Shown: piece by piece, positions 24,760 to 33,830 of the stretch
Numbering within the stretch: position 1 is the first letter of the stretch
How the letters are laid out: every line of letters begins with the position of its first letter
DNA from: Marinobacterium mangrovicola
Lineage (GTDB): Bacteria > Pseudomonadota > Gammaproteobacteria > Pseudomonadales > Balneatricaceae
DNA: 64,000 nucleotides
Reading direction: 5' to 3'
Assembly (NCBI RefSeq): GCF_004339595.1
Contig: NZ_SMFU01000007.1
Span: 434,001 to 498,000 of the forward strand
Notes under the pieces: model-generated
What the model was told of the DNA's origin: nothing
What the model saw: the letters and a program-made list of their open reading frames with translations, nothing else
The model's database searches: none
Made by a program: the position numbers and the translations under genes

Positions 24760-25626
24760 ATGTCACAAGCTAAATCCCTGCTTCGTAAAATTACCGCTGT
24801 AGCTGCGCTGCTGCCGGCCCTGGCCCAGGCAGATACCTTCGTTTTTACCGCCATTCCCGATGCTGACGAATCCCGCTTGCAGGAGCGTTTCGGTAAGGTA
24901 GCGGAGTACCTGGGCGAGCAGCTCGGCGTGGATGTTCAGTACATCCCGGTTAAATCCTACGCTGCGGCGATTACCGCCTTCCGTAACGATCAGGTTCAGT
25001 TGGCCTGGTTTGGCGGCCTGTCCGGCGTGCAGGCGCGCAAACTGGTGCCCGGATCCGAAGCGCTGGCCCAGGGTTACGAAGACCAGTTCTTCAAGTCCTA
25101 CATCATCGCTAACACCTCAACCGGGCTGGAAGCGGGTGATGATCTGAGCGACGAGATCAAAGGCAAGACCTTTACCTTCGGCTCCAAGGGATCCACATCC
25201 GGCCGGCTGATGCCTGAGTTCTACCTGCGCGAGCACTTTGGCGCTGCGCCTGAAGAGGTGTTCTCCCGCGTAGGCTTCTCCGGCGATCACAGCAGCACCA
25301 TCGCCCAGGTACAGTCTGGTGCCTATGAGGTCGGTGCCGTGAACTTCGCTGTCTGGGAGAAAGAGACCGAAGAGGGCAAGATCGACGCCGACAAGGTGAA
25401 AGTTATCTGGACCACGCCGACCTATCCCGACTACCAGTGGACCATCCGCGGCGATGTGAACGAGCGCTTCGGTGACGGCTTTAAGGCTAAGGTACGTGAG
25501 GTGTTGCTGGGCATGGACGATCCTGATCTGCTGGCCAGCTTCCCACGCGAAAGCTTTGTGCCGGCGTCCAATGATGATTACGTGCCCATCGAGGAAACCG
25601 CCAAGGCGATCGGCCTGCTGGACTGA
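24760..25626 (+). CDS. Putative selenium-oxyanion ABC transporter, periplasmic binding protein (PhnD-like)
   Basis: Solute-binding protein of 288 aa with a signal peptide (residues about 1-25, cleaved near AQA-DTF). It belongs to the PhnD family: VQYIPVKSYAAAITAFRNDQVQLAWFGGLSG and FGSKGSTSGRLMPEFYL (given as family blocks VQYIPVKSYAAAI, RNDQVQLAWFGG, GSKGSTSGRLMPEF) are clear. Binding proteins of this subgroup next to selD are annotated as putative selenate transporters. Here it follows mnmH by 24 bp in the same operon, which supports selenium uptake by context only. Phosphonate or phosphite cannot be ruled out. Confidence 0.85.
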   Translation: MSQAKSLLRKITAVAALLPALAQADTFVFTAIPDADESRLQERFGKVAEYLGEQLGVDVQYIPVKSYAAAITAFRNDQVQLAWFGGLSGVQARKLVPGSEALAQGYEDQFFKSYIIANTSTGLEAGDDLSDEIKGKTFTFGSKGSTSGRLMPEFYLREHFGAAPEEVFSRVGFSGDHSSTIAQVQSGAYEVGAVNFAVWEKETEEGKIDADKVKVIWTTPTYPDYQWTIRGDVNERFGDGFKAKVREVLLGMDDPDLLASFPRESFVPASNDDYVPIEETAKAIGLLD

Positions 25627-25628
25627 CG

Positions 25629-26384
25629 ATGAGCGCGCTCCAAACCAAGAGTAAAACCGAAGGCAAAATGGTGTTTCGGCTGGCGAACGAGTCGCTGACG
25701 CTGGGCCGGAACCCCATACTGCATGGCATCGATATGGAGGTCAGCGCGGGTGAGAAGATCGCGCTGATCGGTCCGTCCGGTGCTGGCAAAACCAGCCTCC
25801 TGAACCTGCTGCATCAGCAGCAGTCAGGGCAGGTAGCGCTGCAGCCGCAGCAGACCGGACTCGTCGATCTGCTGTCGACCTACCAGAACATCTTTATGGG
25901 TGCGCTGGATCGGGTCGGTACTCTGCCGGCGCTCTGGAACCTGATCCGGCCGCTGGCGCAGCACCGCGCCGAGATTGAAAAGCTGGCCGAGACACTGGGG
26001 CTTGGCGACAAGCTCTGGCAATCGGTGGATCGGCTTTCCGGCGGCCAGCGTCAGCGCGTCGCCATCGGTCGGGCGCTGTACCGCCAGCAGCCGATTTTCC
26101 TCGGTGATGAACCGGTCTCCGCGGTGGATCCGCTGCAGGCAAAACTGCTGCTGGAGCATCTGCTCGATCAACATGAGACCGCCGTGGTCAGCCTGCACAA
26201 CCGTCAGCTGGCGCTGGAACACTTCGACCGCCTGGTCATCGTTGTGGACGGTCGCATCGTCTGTGATGCGCCGGCTGCGAGCCTGAACGACGCCAAACTC
26301 GACAGCTTCTATCAGCAGGATCCAACGCCCGAACCTCCGGCGGAACCGGCCCCCGCCGGCGAGTGGGCGATCTCCGGTTCATGA
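25629..26384 (+). CDS. ABC transporter ATP-binding protein (PhnC-like)
   Basis: Energy-coupling ATPase of the importer, 251 aa. Walker A is IGPSGAGKTS, the signature is LSGGQRQRVAIGRAL, and Walker B reads PIFLGDEPVSAVD, with Gly where most have a hydrophobic residue. The H loop is VVSLHNRQLAL, with His followed by Asn instead of the usual Asp. The last 20 residues are a Pro/Glu-rich tail. It starts 2 bp after the binding-protein stop and shares ATGA with the permease gene. Confidence 0.93.
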   Translation: MSALQTKSKTEGKMVFRLANESLTLGRNPILHGIDMEVSAGEKIALIGPSGAGKTSLLNLLHQQQSGQVALQPQQTGLVDLLSTYQNIFMGALDRVGTLPALWNLIRPLAQHRAEIEKLAETLGLGDKLWQSVDRLSGGQRQRVAIGRALYRQQPIFLGDEPVSAVDPLQAKLLLEHLLDQHETAVVSLHNRQLALEHFDRLVIVVDGRIVCDAPAASLNDAKLDSFYQQDPTPEPPAEPAPAGEWAISGS

Positions 26385-27901
26385 TCTCTCAACTGTTTAA
26401 ACCCAGAGGCAACTCTTCTGCACGGGCGCTGAACGCCGTCTGCGGGCTGCTGATTCTGCTGGCTTTGCTGGCGCTGCCCTGGGCCGATATCGAAGTTTAC
26501 TCGGTGGATCCCTGGATCGAGTTGGGCCGTATCGGCCGTGGCCTGGTGATGCCGTATTGGGACGGCTGGCAGATCCTATTGCAGGCAGTGGGGCAGACCA
26601 TCGCCTTTGCGCTGCTGGCCGTGGCGATGGCCGTGCCGCTGGGGCTGGCCCTGGCGATGCTGTTCCACTGGCGTGCGGTGCGGATCTTCTGCGCCTCGAT
26701 CCGTTCGGTGCATGAGCTGTTCTGGGGCCTGATCTTTATGCAGGTCTACGGGCTCAGTGCCACCACCGGCTTGCTGGCGATCCTGGTGCCCTTTACTGGG
26801 GTGTTCGCAAAGGTGTTTGCCGAGATCTTTGAGCAGCAGGACAGGGCGCCCGCAGAGACCCTGGGATCCGGTGCGCGTGGCATCAAGCGTTATGCCTATA
26901 CGCTGATCCCGCAGTCCTGGCCGGCACTGACCAGTTATACCCGTTACCGCTTCGAATGCGCGCTGCGCTCCAGCGCGATCCTCGGTTTTATCGGTCTGCC
27001 GACGCTCGGTTTTCATCTGGAAACCGCGTTCAAGCAGGGCGACTACTCGGAAGCGGGTGCGCTGCTCTGGGCCTTTATCCTGTTGATCGCGACGATCCGC
27101 TTCTGGCTAAGGCCGAGGCTGTTACCGATCTATATTTTGGGTGCTATCTGGCTGCTGCCGGAGACCATCGGTTTCAGTAACGGCGGCTATCTCTGGCAGT
27201 TTATCAGCCAGGATATCTGGCCCAAGGCGCTGCTGGCGGGGCAGTGGAGCGAGGCGGCTGACTGGTATGCCGGCATGTTCAGCAGCCAGGTCTGGCCCGG
27301 TATCGTGCAGACACTGCTGCTGACCCAACTCGCGCTGGTATTGACCGCTATCGTCGTGCTGTTCACCTATCCCTTTGCCAGCCAGGCACTGGCCGGGCCG
27401 GTGATGCGCTGGCCCGGACGTTTCCTGCTGCTGGTGCTACGTTCCATGCCGGAGATGATTCTCGCCTTTGTGTTCCTGCTGCTGTTTGGTCCTTCCGGAC
27501 TGCCGGCGGTGCTGGCGCTGGCGCTGCATAACGGCGGCCTGATCGCGTTCCTGGTGGCCAACGCCAGCGATGCGGAGTTTGGCAGCCGCCTGGGGCGGCC
27601 CGATGATCCCGGCGGCCTGAAACGCTACGCCTATCTGGAAACCCCGCGCCGCTTTCCGGCGATGCTGGCCTTTCTTTTCTATCGCTGGGAGGTGATCCTG
27701 AGAGAAAGCGCCATTATGGGGATTCTTGGTATCGCCACCCTGGGTTTCTATATCGACTCGGCATTCGAAGAGATACGTTACGATCGGGCGTTCCTGTTGA
27801 TACTCGCTACTGCACTACTGAATATACTGGTTGATGCCGTATCCCGCCGACTGCGTCGCGCAGCGGGCGCCGATACGCCGCAACCGGGCCGAACCCACTA
27901 G
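26381..27901 (+). CDS. ABC transporter permease with two fused PhnE-like halves
   Basis: Membrane subunit of the importer, 506 aa, about twice the size of PhnE. It contains two permease domains in tandem: the first EAA loop is at about residues 160-205 (GSGARGIKRYAYTLIPQSWP) and the second at about 405-450 (DPGGLKRYAYLETPRRFPA), each preceded by five or so hydrophobic segments. One polypeptide would thus supply the whole channel. The start is the ATG at 26381 (ATGA overlap with the ATPase gene); a GTG six codons earlier is possible but less likely. Confidence 0.92.
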   Translation: MISQLFKPRGNSSARALNAVCGLLILLALLALPWADIEVYSVDPWIELGRIGRGLVMPYWDGWQILLQAVGQTIAFALLAVAMAVPLGLALAMLFHWRAVRIFCASIRSVHELFWGLIFMQVYGLSATTGLLAILVPFTGVFAKVFAEIFEQQDRAPAETLGSGARGIKRYAYTLIPQSWPALTSYTRYRFECALRSSAILGFIGLPTLGFHLETAFKQGDYSEAGALLWAFILLIATIRFWLRPRLLPIYILGAIWLLPETIGFSNGGYLWQFISQDIWPKALLAGQWSEAADWYAGMFSSQVWPGIVQTLLLTQLALVLTAIVVLFTYPFASQALAGPVMRWPGRFLLLVLRSMPEMILAFVFLLLFGPSGLPAVLALALHNGGLIAFLVANASDAEFGSRLGRPDDPGGLKRYAYLETPRRFPAMLAFLFYRWEVILRESAIMGILGIATLGFYIDSAFEEIRYDRAFLLILATALLNILVDAVSRRLRRAAGADTPQPGRTH

Positions 27902-27911
27902 GAAAGAGACA

Positions 27912-28760
27912 ATGGAAGAGCAGGTGACCCAAGAACTGGCACAGTTCCAGGAGATCTACGGCATCGTCGTGGAATTTTTCGTTAACTACAGTTTCCACAT
28001 CGTCGGCGCGATTCTGATCATGCTCGTCGGCCTTTGGGTGGCGGGCAAGATCTCTGGCATGGTGTTCGCGCTGACCCAGCGCCACAACCTGGATATCACC
28101 CTTAGCCGGTTTATCGCCAGCTGCGTCAAGGTGATCCTGGTGGCGATGGTGGCGATCGTCGCGCTGGGAAAACTGGGGATCAGTGTGACACCGCTGGTGG
28201 CCATGATCGGTGCCGTCGGTCTCGGCGCCGGTTTGGCGGTACAGGGGCTGCTCTCCAACTACAGCGCGGGTCTGACCATTGTGCTGACACGGCCCTTTGT
28301 GGTCGGCGATACCATCAGTGTGCAGGGCGTTACTGGCCTCGTGAAAGAGGTGCATCTGTCACATACGATGGTGACCAACGAGGATGGCGTCGAGATCTCC
28401 ATCCCCAACAAGCACATCATCGGCGAGATCATCCAGAACTCCCACCAGCATATGCTGGCGGAACTGAGCATCGATATCGCCTACAGCGCCAAGCCCGAGC
28501 GTGCTATAGCCGCACTGAACCGGGCGCTGGCAGAGTACAGCGAAGAGCTCTGCCAGGACCCGACGCCCCAGGTAGGTATCGAGAAGTTCGCCGATAGCGG
28601 CATCACTATCGGGATCCGCGCCTGGATTCCCACCGAGCGTTACTACGAACTGCTCTACAAGGTGAACCTGTCGCTGTTTAATGCGCTGAAAGCGGAAGGT
28701 ATCGAGATTCCGTTCCCGCAGCGCGAGGTACGTCTGCTGAATCCCCCGCCGGCGGCCTGA
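27912..28760 (+). CDS. mscS: Small-conductance mechanosensitive channel
   Basis: Tension-gated channel of the inner membrane that releases solutes on osmotic downshift. It has 282 aa, close to E. coli MscS (286). Three N-terminal membrane helices end in the pore helix with its Gly/Ala pattern (MIGAVGLGAGLAVQGLLSNY), followed by the beta domain (RPFVVGDTISVQG) and IPNKHIIGEIIQN. ATG 27912 is preceded by AGGAAAG. It lies 10 bp after the permease gene and is followed by a terminator, so it may share the selenium operon transcript without a clear functional link. Confidence 0.95.
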   Translation: MEEQVTQELAQFQEIYGIVVEFFVNYSFHIVGAILIMLVGLWVAGKISGMVFALTQRHNLDITLSRFIASCVKVILVAMVAIVALGKLGISVTPLVAMIGAVGLGAGLAVQGLLSNYSAGLTIVLTRPFVVGDTISVQGVTGLVKEVHLSHTMVTNEDGVEISIPNKHIIGEIIQNSHQHMLAELSIDIAYSAKPERAIAALNRALAEYSEELCQDPTPQVGIEKFADSGITIGIRAWIPTERYYELLYKVNLSLFNALKAEGIEIPFPQREVRLLNPPPAA

Positions 28761-28793
28761 GGACCGGCTTTTCAGCACCGCCAGTCACAACCG

Positions 28794-28838
28794 AAAAGGC
28801 AGAGAACGAGCTGAGAAAAGCGCGTCTCTGCCTTTTTT
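28794..28838 (+). terminator. Terminator after mscS
   Basis: AAAAGGCAGAGA (28794-28805) pairs with TCTCTGCCTTTT (28825-28836), in a continuous T run. A 12-bp perfect stem. Confidence 0.93.
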
Positions 28839-28879
28839 GTGGGCGGCGTGTCAGGATCCACCGGCCCTTATCTTAAGGC

Positions 28880-28898
28880 TGTGCCATCAGGTGGCACA
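28880..28898. promoter_or_regulatory. Palindrome upstream of the MBL hydrolase/porin genes
   Basis: TGTGCCATCAGGTGGCACA is a 7-bp perfect dyad around 5 bp. A related sequence (CCATCAGATGACGCAC) recurs at 28963-28978. Both precede the next genes and could be regulator sites; no family is assigned. Confidence 0.4.
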
Positions 28899-29019
28899 CA
28901 CACTGAAAACCAGTTTTCCCAGGTACTGATCTCGCTTAACTTTTAACCCTAAGAGTACTTAGCCATCAGATGACGCACTCATCGATGCAGCAAAACAATA
29001 ATAATCAGCGAGCTTCACT

Positions 29020-29142
29020 ATGAACCCTACCCAGCACACAGTCGCTCTGCCCCTCGTTCACACCGCGGTTCCGACCCTTGCTTTTCTTCTGCTCTGCCTG
29101 AGCACTCAGGCAGTGGCTAGCGCCTTTGCGCTTGCCTTATGA
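29020..29142 (+). CDS. Possible 40-aa hydrophobic peptide
   Basis: An ATG-to-TGA frame of 40 codons, encoding MNPTQHTVALPLVHTA then a hydrophobic run (PTLAFLLLCLSTQAVASAFA). It resembles a free signal peptide or a single-span membrane peptide. There is no strong ribosome binding site. It lies 64 bp before the MBL-hydrolase gene on the same strand, so it may be a leader peptide or a chance frame. Confidence 0.3.
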   Translation: MNPTQHTVALPLVHTAVPTLAFLLLCLSTQAVASAFALAL

Positions 29143-29205
29143 AGAGCGCCAGAGAGCGTTTTGAAGTTCGCTGCTCCTTAAAACAATAATTATCTGGAGA
29201 ACTTG

Positions 29206-30123
29206 ATGATGAAACCCAGGAAGTTGTTCGCTGGTCTTGCCTTTGCCGGCCTGTTCGGTCTTTCTGCCGTCTCTGCGCAGGCAGAAACCCAGGTGGTGAT
29301 GCTCGGCACCGGGACACCGGTACCGGATGCCGACCACTCTGGCCCCTCTACCGCTGTCATCTATAACGGCGAAGCCTATATTTTCGACGTGGGTCCCGGG
29401 ATGGTCCGCAGCGCGATTACCGCCGCACAGAAAAAGGGGATCGACGCCCTTTACCCCACCAAGATCAGGCGCCTGTTTATCACCCACCTGCATAGCGATC
29501 ATATTCTGGACTACCCGGAACTGGCCTCTACCTACTGGTGGCGTCGAACCGAGGGTAATATCAGTGTCTGGGGCCCGACCGGTTTGAACGAGATGACCGA
29601 TGGCTACTACCTGATGACCAAGCGCGATATCGAGTTGCGCACCACCGGTCTCAACCCGGTCAAGGATCCCACCGGCTACCAGTACAAAACCCATGAATAC
29701 GATCAGGGTGGCTGGACCGTAAAAGATGGCGACGTCACCGTCGAAGCCTTTGAAGTCCCCCATGGCGATATCACCCCGGCCTTTGGCTATCGCATCACCA
29801 CCCCGGACAAAACCATCGTGATCTCCGGCGATACCAGCTACAGCGAAAAGCTGGTCGAGATGGCCAAGGGCGCCGATATCCTGGTGCATGAAGTGATCTG
29901 TGAAGAGGGTTGGGAAAAACTGCCGGAGCACTGGCAGAAGTACCACGCCGCTGCCCACACCAAAACCGACATGCTGGCCCGCGTTGCCAACGAAGCCAAG
30001 CCGGGCCTGCTGGTGCTGACCCATGTGCTTAGCTACAGCGCGCCGCGCGAAAACACTCTCACAGAAGTGAAGGCGCTTTACGACGGCGAAGTCGTACTGG
30101 CTGAAGATCTGGATATCTACTGA
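29206..30123 (+). CDS. Periplasmic metallo-beta-lactamase-fold hydrolase
   Basis: Secreted metal-dependent hydrolase of about 305 aa with a signal peptide (FAGLAFAGLFGLSAVSAQA, cut before ETQV). The fold markers are LGTGTPVPDADHSGPS, the metal motif THLHSDHILDYP (HxHxDH), FEVPHGDITPAFGYRI and SGDTSYSEKL. This pattern fits the RNase Z/arylsulfatase-like branch, but a periplasmic enzyme is not an RNase Z. GGAGA lies 5 nt before ATG 29206 and 8 nt before ATG 29209. A porin gene follows after 84 bp; together they suggest hydrolysis of an imported ester or lactone. Substrate unknown. Confidence 0.88.
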   Translation: MMKPRKLFAGLAFAGLFGLSAVSAQAETQVVMLGTGTPVPDADHSGPSTAVIYNGEAYIFDVGPGMVRSAITAAQKKGIDALYPTKIRRLFITHLHSDHILDYPELASTYWWRRTEGNISVWGPTGLNEMTDGYYLMTKRDIELRTTGLNPVKDPTGYQYKTHEYDQGGWTVKDGDVTVEAFEVPHGDITPAFGYRITTPDKTIVISGDTSYSEKLVEMAKGADILVHEVICEEGWEKLPEHWQKYHAAAHTKTDMLARVANEAKPGLLVLTHVLSYSAPRENTLTEVKALYDGEVVLAEDLDIY

Positions 30124-30207
30124 TCCCGCCGCTTTATCGACCGGTGGGTGACAAAGAGTCAGAGCCGGCTCTCTCAATAACAATAAGATGCTAAAAAGGT
30201 TGTAACT

Positions 30208-31488
30208 ATGAAATTTAGTCGTGATCTCCTGCTGGCCAGCGCCGTTATGGCTGCCATGGGTACCAACGTACAGGCGGATTCCTTCCGCGAAGCGCTTACC
30301 GGCGGTAAGGTCAGCGGTGAAATCCGCAACGTCTATGTCGAGGGCTCTGCTTCCGATGCCCGGGGCGAAGCGGGGGCACTGAATAATTCTCATACCCTCG
30401 GTTCCGCACTTAACCTGAATTACGCCACCGGCAGTTTTCACGGCTTTAAGGCGGTAGTCGGGTTGCAGTCCGGCTGGGACTGGAACATCCATGATGAAGA
30501 CAAGGGGCTGACCGTGGCCGGTGGTGAAGATGACAGCCGTGTCTCCATCGACTCCACCGATCTGCGACTGGCCTACCTGGAATATGCATTCGATAAGGAA
30601 TTAACTGCAACCAGCCTGCGTATCGGCCGCCAGAAGATCGTCAGCCCGCTACTGATGAACAGCGGCGAGTTCGCCATGCAGGACTCCTTCGATGCGCTGG
30701 TGATCGAAAATCGCGACCTGCCGAATACCGTATTGAAGGCGATCTATGTGGATCGCTGGAACATGCGCTATGGCGACGATTCCAACGGCGCGGTAACCGA
30801 GGAAGATCAGGATTACGACGATGCGATCTACTCGCTCTACCTGAACAACAGCAGCCTGGCGGGCCTGAATATCGAAGCCCAGTGGCTTTCCAACGAGAAC
30901 GACACACCGGCGGGCGATCCCCCGGCCGCGGTGGTTACCGCGGATCCCTACGATACCGGTTTCCTCGGCCTGACCTACAAGGTACCAAACTCCAGCTGGG
31001 TGCTCGGCGCGAAGGTGCTTACTGCCGATTACGAAAACCTGCCGGATACCGGTTACTGGGGCGTAAACGCCAAGACCACCATCGGCGGTGTTGAGCTGCA
31101 GCTGGGTTACACCTCGGTGGATGATGAGGCCAACTTCCCGGGATCACTGGGCCATGTGCCGATGTTCCGCAGCTATAAATCCGGCTTTATCGACGAGATC
31201 TTTGCTGGCCTCGATACCACCTCGATGAGTGTTGGCTATGGATTCGGGGTACCTGGCCTTAAAACCAAACTGATCTACTCGGGCTGGAAGCAGAGCGAAG
31301 AGGGCAGAATCAACAGCCGCAAGGATCTGGATGGCGGTTATGAAGCCGGCTTCGATATCCAGTACCAGTTCCAGGGTGTAGAAGGGCTCAGCGGCCGCTT
31401 CCGTACCTCCTACATGGACTTTGACCGTGATGCCGTCGATAACGACGATCTGCTCTACACCCGTATCCACCTGAACTACAAGTTCTGA
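30208..31488 (+). CDS. Outer-membrane porin, OprD-like
   Basis: Beta-barrel channel of 426 aa. A signal peptide (LLLASAVMAAMGTNVQA) precedes the mature start DSFREALTGGKVSGEIRNVY, typical of OprD/porin proteins that take up specific small substrates. Alternating amphipathic strands run throughout, and the chain ends in Phe (YTRIHLNYKF), the usual signal for barrel assembly. It probably forms a transcription unit with the MBL hydrolase. The substrate is unknown. Confidence 0.85.
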   Translation: MKFSRDLLLASAVMAAMGTNVQADSFREALTGGKVSGEIRNVYVEGSASDARGEAGALNNSHTLGSALNLNYATGSFHGFKAVVGLQSGWDWNIHDEDKGLTVAGGEDDSRVSIDSTDLRLAYLEYAFDKELTATSLRIGRQKIVSPLLMNSGEFAMQDSFDALVIENRDLPNTVLKAIYVDRWNMRYGDDSNGAVTEEDQDYDDAIYSLYLNNSSLAGLNIEAQWLSNENDTPAGDPPAAVVTADPYDTGFLGLTYKVPNSSWVLGAKVLTADYENLPDTGYWGVNAKTTIGGVELQLGYTSVDDEANFPGSLGHVPMFRSYKSGFIDEIFAGLDTTSMSVGYGFGVPGLKTKLIYSGWKQSEEGRINSRKDLDGGYEAGFDIQYQFQGVEGLSGRFRTSYMDFDRDAVDNDDLLYTRIHLNYKF

Positions 31489-31783
31489 TGCAGTAACTGC
31501 TGTTGCAGCTGCAGGGGAGTCACCGCATTCCCCTTTATCCATCTGAGTTTTTGTACCCCCGCCGCTCACGCGACCTACTTTTTTGTATGCCGTCAAAATC
31601 TTAGCGTGAGCAGGCGGCTTTTTTCTGCCTGCAAACTTAACAACATCCAGCAGGGTGACTTGGTCGCGCAAGCAAGCCCGCGTTATCATGCGCCGCCTTA
31701 ATGCCTGGCTATGCGGTCACCGTATGGCGACCGGCCCGGAAAGGCACGGGTAAGCCCGGCAAAACTCTACTGGATTTACAGCT

Positions 31784-32101
31784 ATGAACGATTCTGACCG
31801 CCAAAACCTGATCAACCACCTGCGTGACAGCATCAAGGCCGCCTATCAGCAGGCCCTGGATGCAGATGCCCAGCTCGATGCCCTGGCCAATGAAAACCTG
31901 GCGCAGTTTGAATCCGTACTGAAACCCGGCAGCGGCTTTAGCTCTGAAGCGGTTCGCTTCCAGCCGTATGTTGAGGAACTGGGGCAGGACCTGTTGGCGC
32001 TTCAGGACAGCGACAACTTTACCGCCGATCTGGAAAAGCTGGCGCTGAAACTCAAACTGCTGCTGCAGACTTTGGCGCGTTTTAAAAGCTTCGATAAATA
32101 A
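31784..32101 (+). CDS. Hypothetical helical protein (105 aa)
   Basis: I do not recognise the family. The protein is soluble, acidic and nearly all helical in appearance, with heptad-like Leu spacing (LEKLALKLKLLLQTLARF), which suggests a helical bundle. It has one clear ATG with weak purine-rich sequence upstream. It stands alone after a 295-bp gap. Confidence 0.65.
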   Translation: MNDSDRQNLINHLRDSIKAAYQQALDADAQLDALANENLAQFESVLKPGSGFSSEAVRFQPYVEELGQDLLALQDSDNFTADLEKLALKLKLLLQTLARFKSFDK

Positions 32102-32414
32102 CTAGACAGGGGAGCGCATGAGTTTGGCGCCCCCTGCACTCAGACCTTTGGGAGCATCGCTCACAGCTTTGCTTAACCGCCGCCTTTCTGTTGTCTGTGC
32201 GGAGAGCATACGTGAGTACCTTCCGTAGCCGCGTTATGCGGTTGATGGAACTTCCTCAGTCTCGAGCGCCTATCTAGCTAATTTATAACTACGCCTGGCA
32301 ATAAACGCGGTTTTTTAGATGGATTACAACGTAAACATGGCCATCGCTGATGATGGATACCGCTGGCGCACTGGGTTTCGGAGCAATGGCCGTCGATCGT
32401 CGATAGGGCCCCAG
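32102..32414. other. Intergenic stretch, no gene seen
   Basis: Convergent gap between the 105-aa gene and the HD-GYP gene. It contains a hairpin with CAGGGG (32107-32112) and CCCCTG (32131-32136) plus GCGC within, but no T run. Nothing else is supported. Confidence 0.5.
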
Positions 32415-33830
32415 TCAACTGGCAGCGACAGGCAGTTCCTGGTCCATGTTTAACCGTTTTAGCGCGCTCTCCAACGCTTCGAAACAGCGCCTGTCTATCG
32501 CGGTACCGATCTCGGCTCGCATGATATCAAGCGCCCTGGGCACCGGGATCGGAGCGCGATAGGGACGGTCCGCGGTGATGGCATCGAAGATATCGGCGGT
32601 GGTTATAATGCGCGTCTCCATCTTAATCTCATCACCGCTGACACCCCTGGGATAGCCCTTTCCATCAAGCCGTTCATGGTGTGCCGCCGATACTCGTGCC
32701 AGCTCTGAAAATGCGCTGATCCGCGACAGTATCTCCTCGGTGAAACGGGCGTGGTCGCGCATCGCCACCCACTCTTCATCATTCAGCTTACCCGGCTTAT
32801 CCAGAATCGAGTTGCTGACCCCAAGCTTGCCGATATCGTGCAGTAAAGCGCCGCGCTTGAGCCAGCGGCGTCGGACCGGGTCGATATCCAGCGCTTCACT
32901 GATCAGGTCGGTGTAGAGTCCCACGCGTTCACTGTGGCCAGCGGTATAGGGGCTCTTGGAGTCCACCACCTGACCAAAGGCCGCAGCGATCTGATCCATA
33001 TAGTCGTCATCGAGGGATATCTCGTCATGCGCTGGCTCAAGAGCCAATACTCGCTGGGCCAGATCCTCGCTGCTCAATGCCGCCCAAAACGTCTCGTCAT
33101 CGGCAAACGACTGCAGCGCCTTAACCAGTTCCGGGTCAAACCAGCTCCCTTTGCGCGCACTCACTTCGTCAATTGCGGCCTGAGCGCCATCGGCGACCTG
33201 AAAGACATCCACCACCTGCACCAGCAGCGCAATCCGCGCATAGAGGGGGATCTGCTCACCGGCAAGGTGCTCAGGTTTGCCCTTACCGTCCCAGTGCTCG
33301 TCCAGCGCGTGGATACCCTGAGCGACCGCCTCCGGAAAGCGCAGTTGGCGTGCGATGCTTGCGCCACGCTCGCAGCGGGTCTGGATCAGCTCGTTAGCGA
33401 GCTCCTCGCCATCGCGCATAATCGTGAGAATCGTGCGGAAGCGCTCCGCCACTCCCGCTGTCAGTCCGGTATGGCCCAGTACGAAACGCACCACCTGTGA
33501 CAAGCTGCCATCGACACGCTTGAAATCGTGCTTGAACGTGAGATCGTCGGTTCGGTAAAGCTCGCAGATACGCGCAGCGTTGCTGCTGCAACCCAGATCC
33601 TTTAGCAGCAGGGTGTAGTAGAGCTCCCAGCGCTGCTCAACGGACATGCCGATCTGCTCTGCGATGCGCATTCCGATCCAGCAGCAACGCATACAGTGTC
33701 CTGCAGGTTGCCCCTCGGTCATGTCCAGTGCATGGCTGAGCGCCGCGATCAGTTCCGAAAGCTTCATCCCATCGCCAACGGTTGATTCAAATCGATTCAC
33801 AGTCTCTCCCGCCTGTAGTTGCTGAAGCAT
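32415..33830 (-). CDS. HD-GYP protein with a degenerate first HD domain
   Basis: Probable cyclic-di-GMP phosphodiesterase of 471 aa, soluble. The C-terminal half (about 275-450) is an intact HD-GYP domain: HSERVGLY, the HD pair in LLHDIGKLG, HHERLDGKGYP for the GYP motif, and ITTADIFDAITADRPYR. The N-terminal half (about 40-230) has the same order in worn form: LLLKDLGCSSNA in place of HDIGK and DEHWDGKGKPEHL in place of the GYP segment. Such paired proteins usually keep one active site. ATG 33830 is used; GTG 33800, with GGGAGAG just upstream, is an alternative. Confidence 0.9.
   Translation of the reverse strand: MLQQLQAGETVNRFESTVGDGMKLSELIAALSHALDMTEGQPAGHCMRCCWIGMRIAEQIGMSVEQRWELYYTLLLKDLGCSSNAARICELYRTDDLTFKHDFKRVDGSLSQVVRFVLGHTGLTAGVAERFRTILTIMRDGEELANELIQTRCERGASIARQLRFPEAVAQGIHALDEHWDGKGKPEHLAGEQIPLYARIALLVQVVDVFQVADGAQAAIDEVSARKGSWFDPELVKALQSFADDETFWAALSSEDLAQRVLALEPAHDEISLDDDYMDQIAAAFGQVVDSKSPYTAGHSERVGLYTDLISEALDIDPVRRRWLKRGALLHDIGKLGVSNSILDKPGKLNDEEWVAMRDHARFTEEILSRISAFSELARVSAAHHERLDGKGYPRGVSGDEIKMETRIITTADIFDAITADRPYRAPIPVPRALDIMRAEIGTAIDRRCFEALESALKRLNMDQELPVAAS

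Noticed and set aside
29020..29142. 40-codon hydrophobic frame as a certain gene
   Set aside because: Kept only at low confidence; no ribosome binding site and no known homologue, so it cannot be told from chance.
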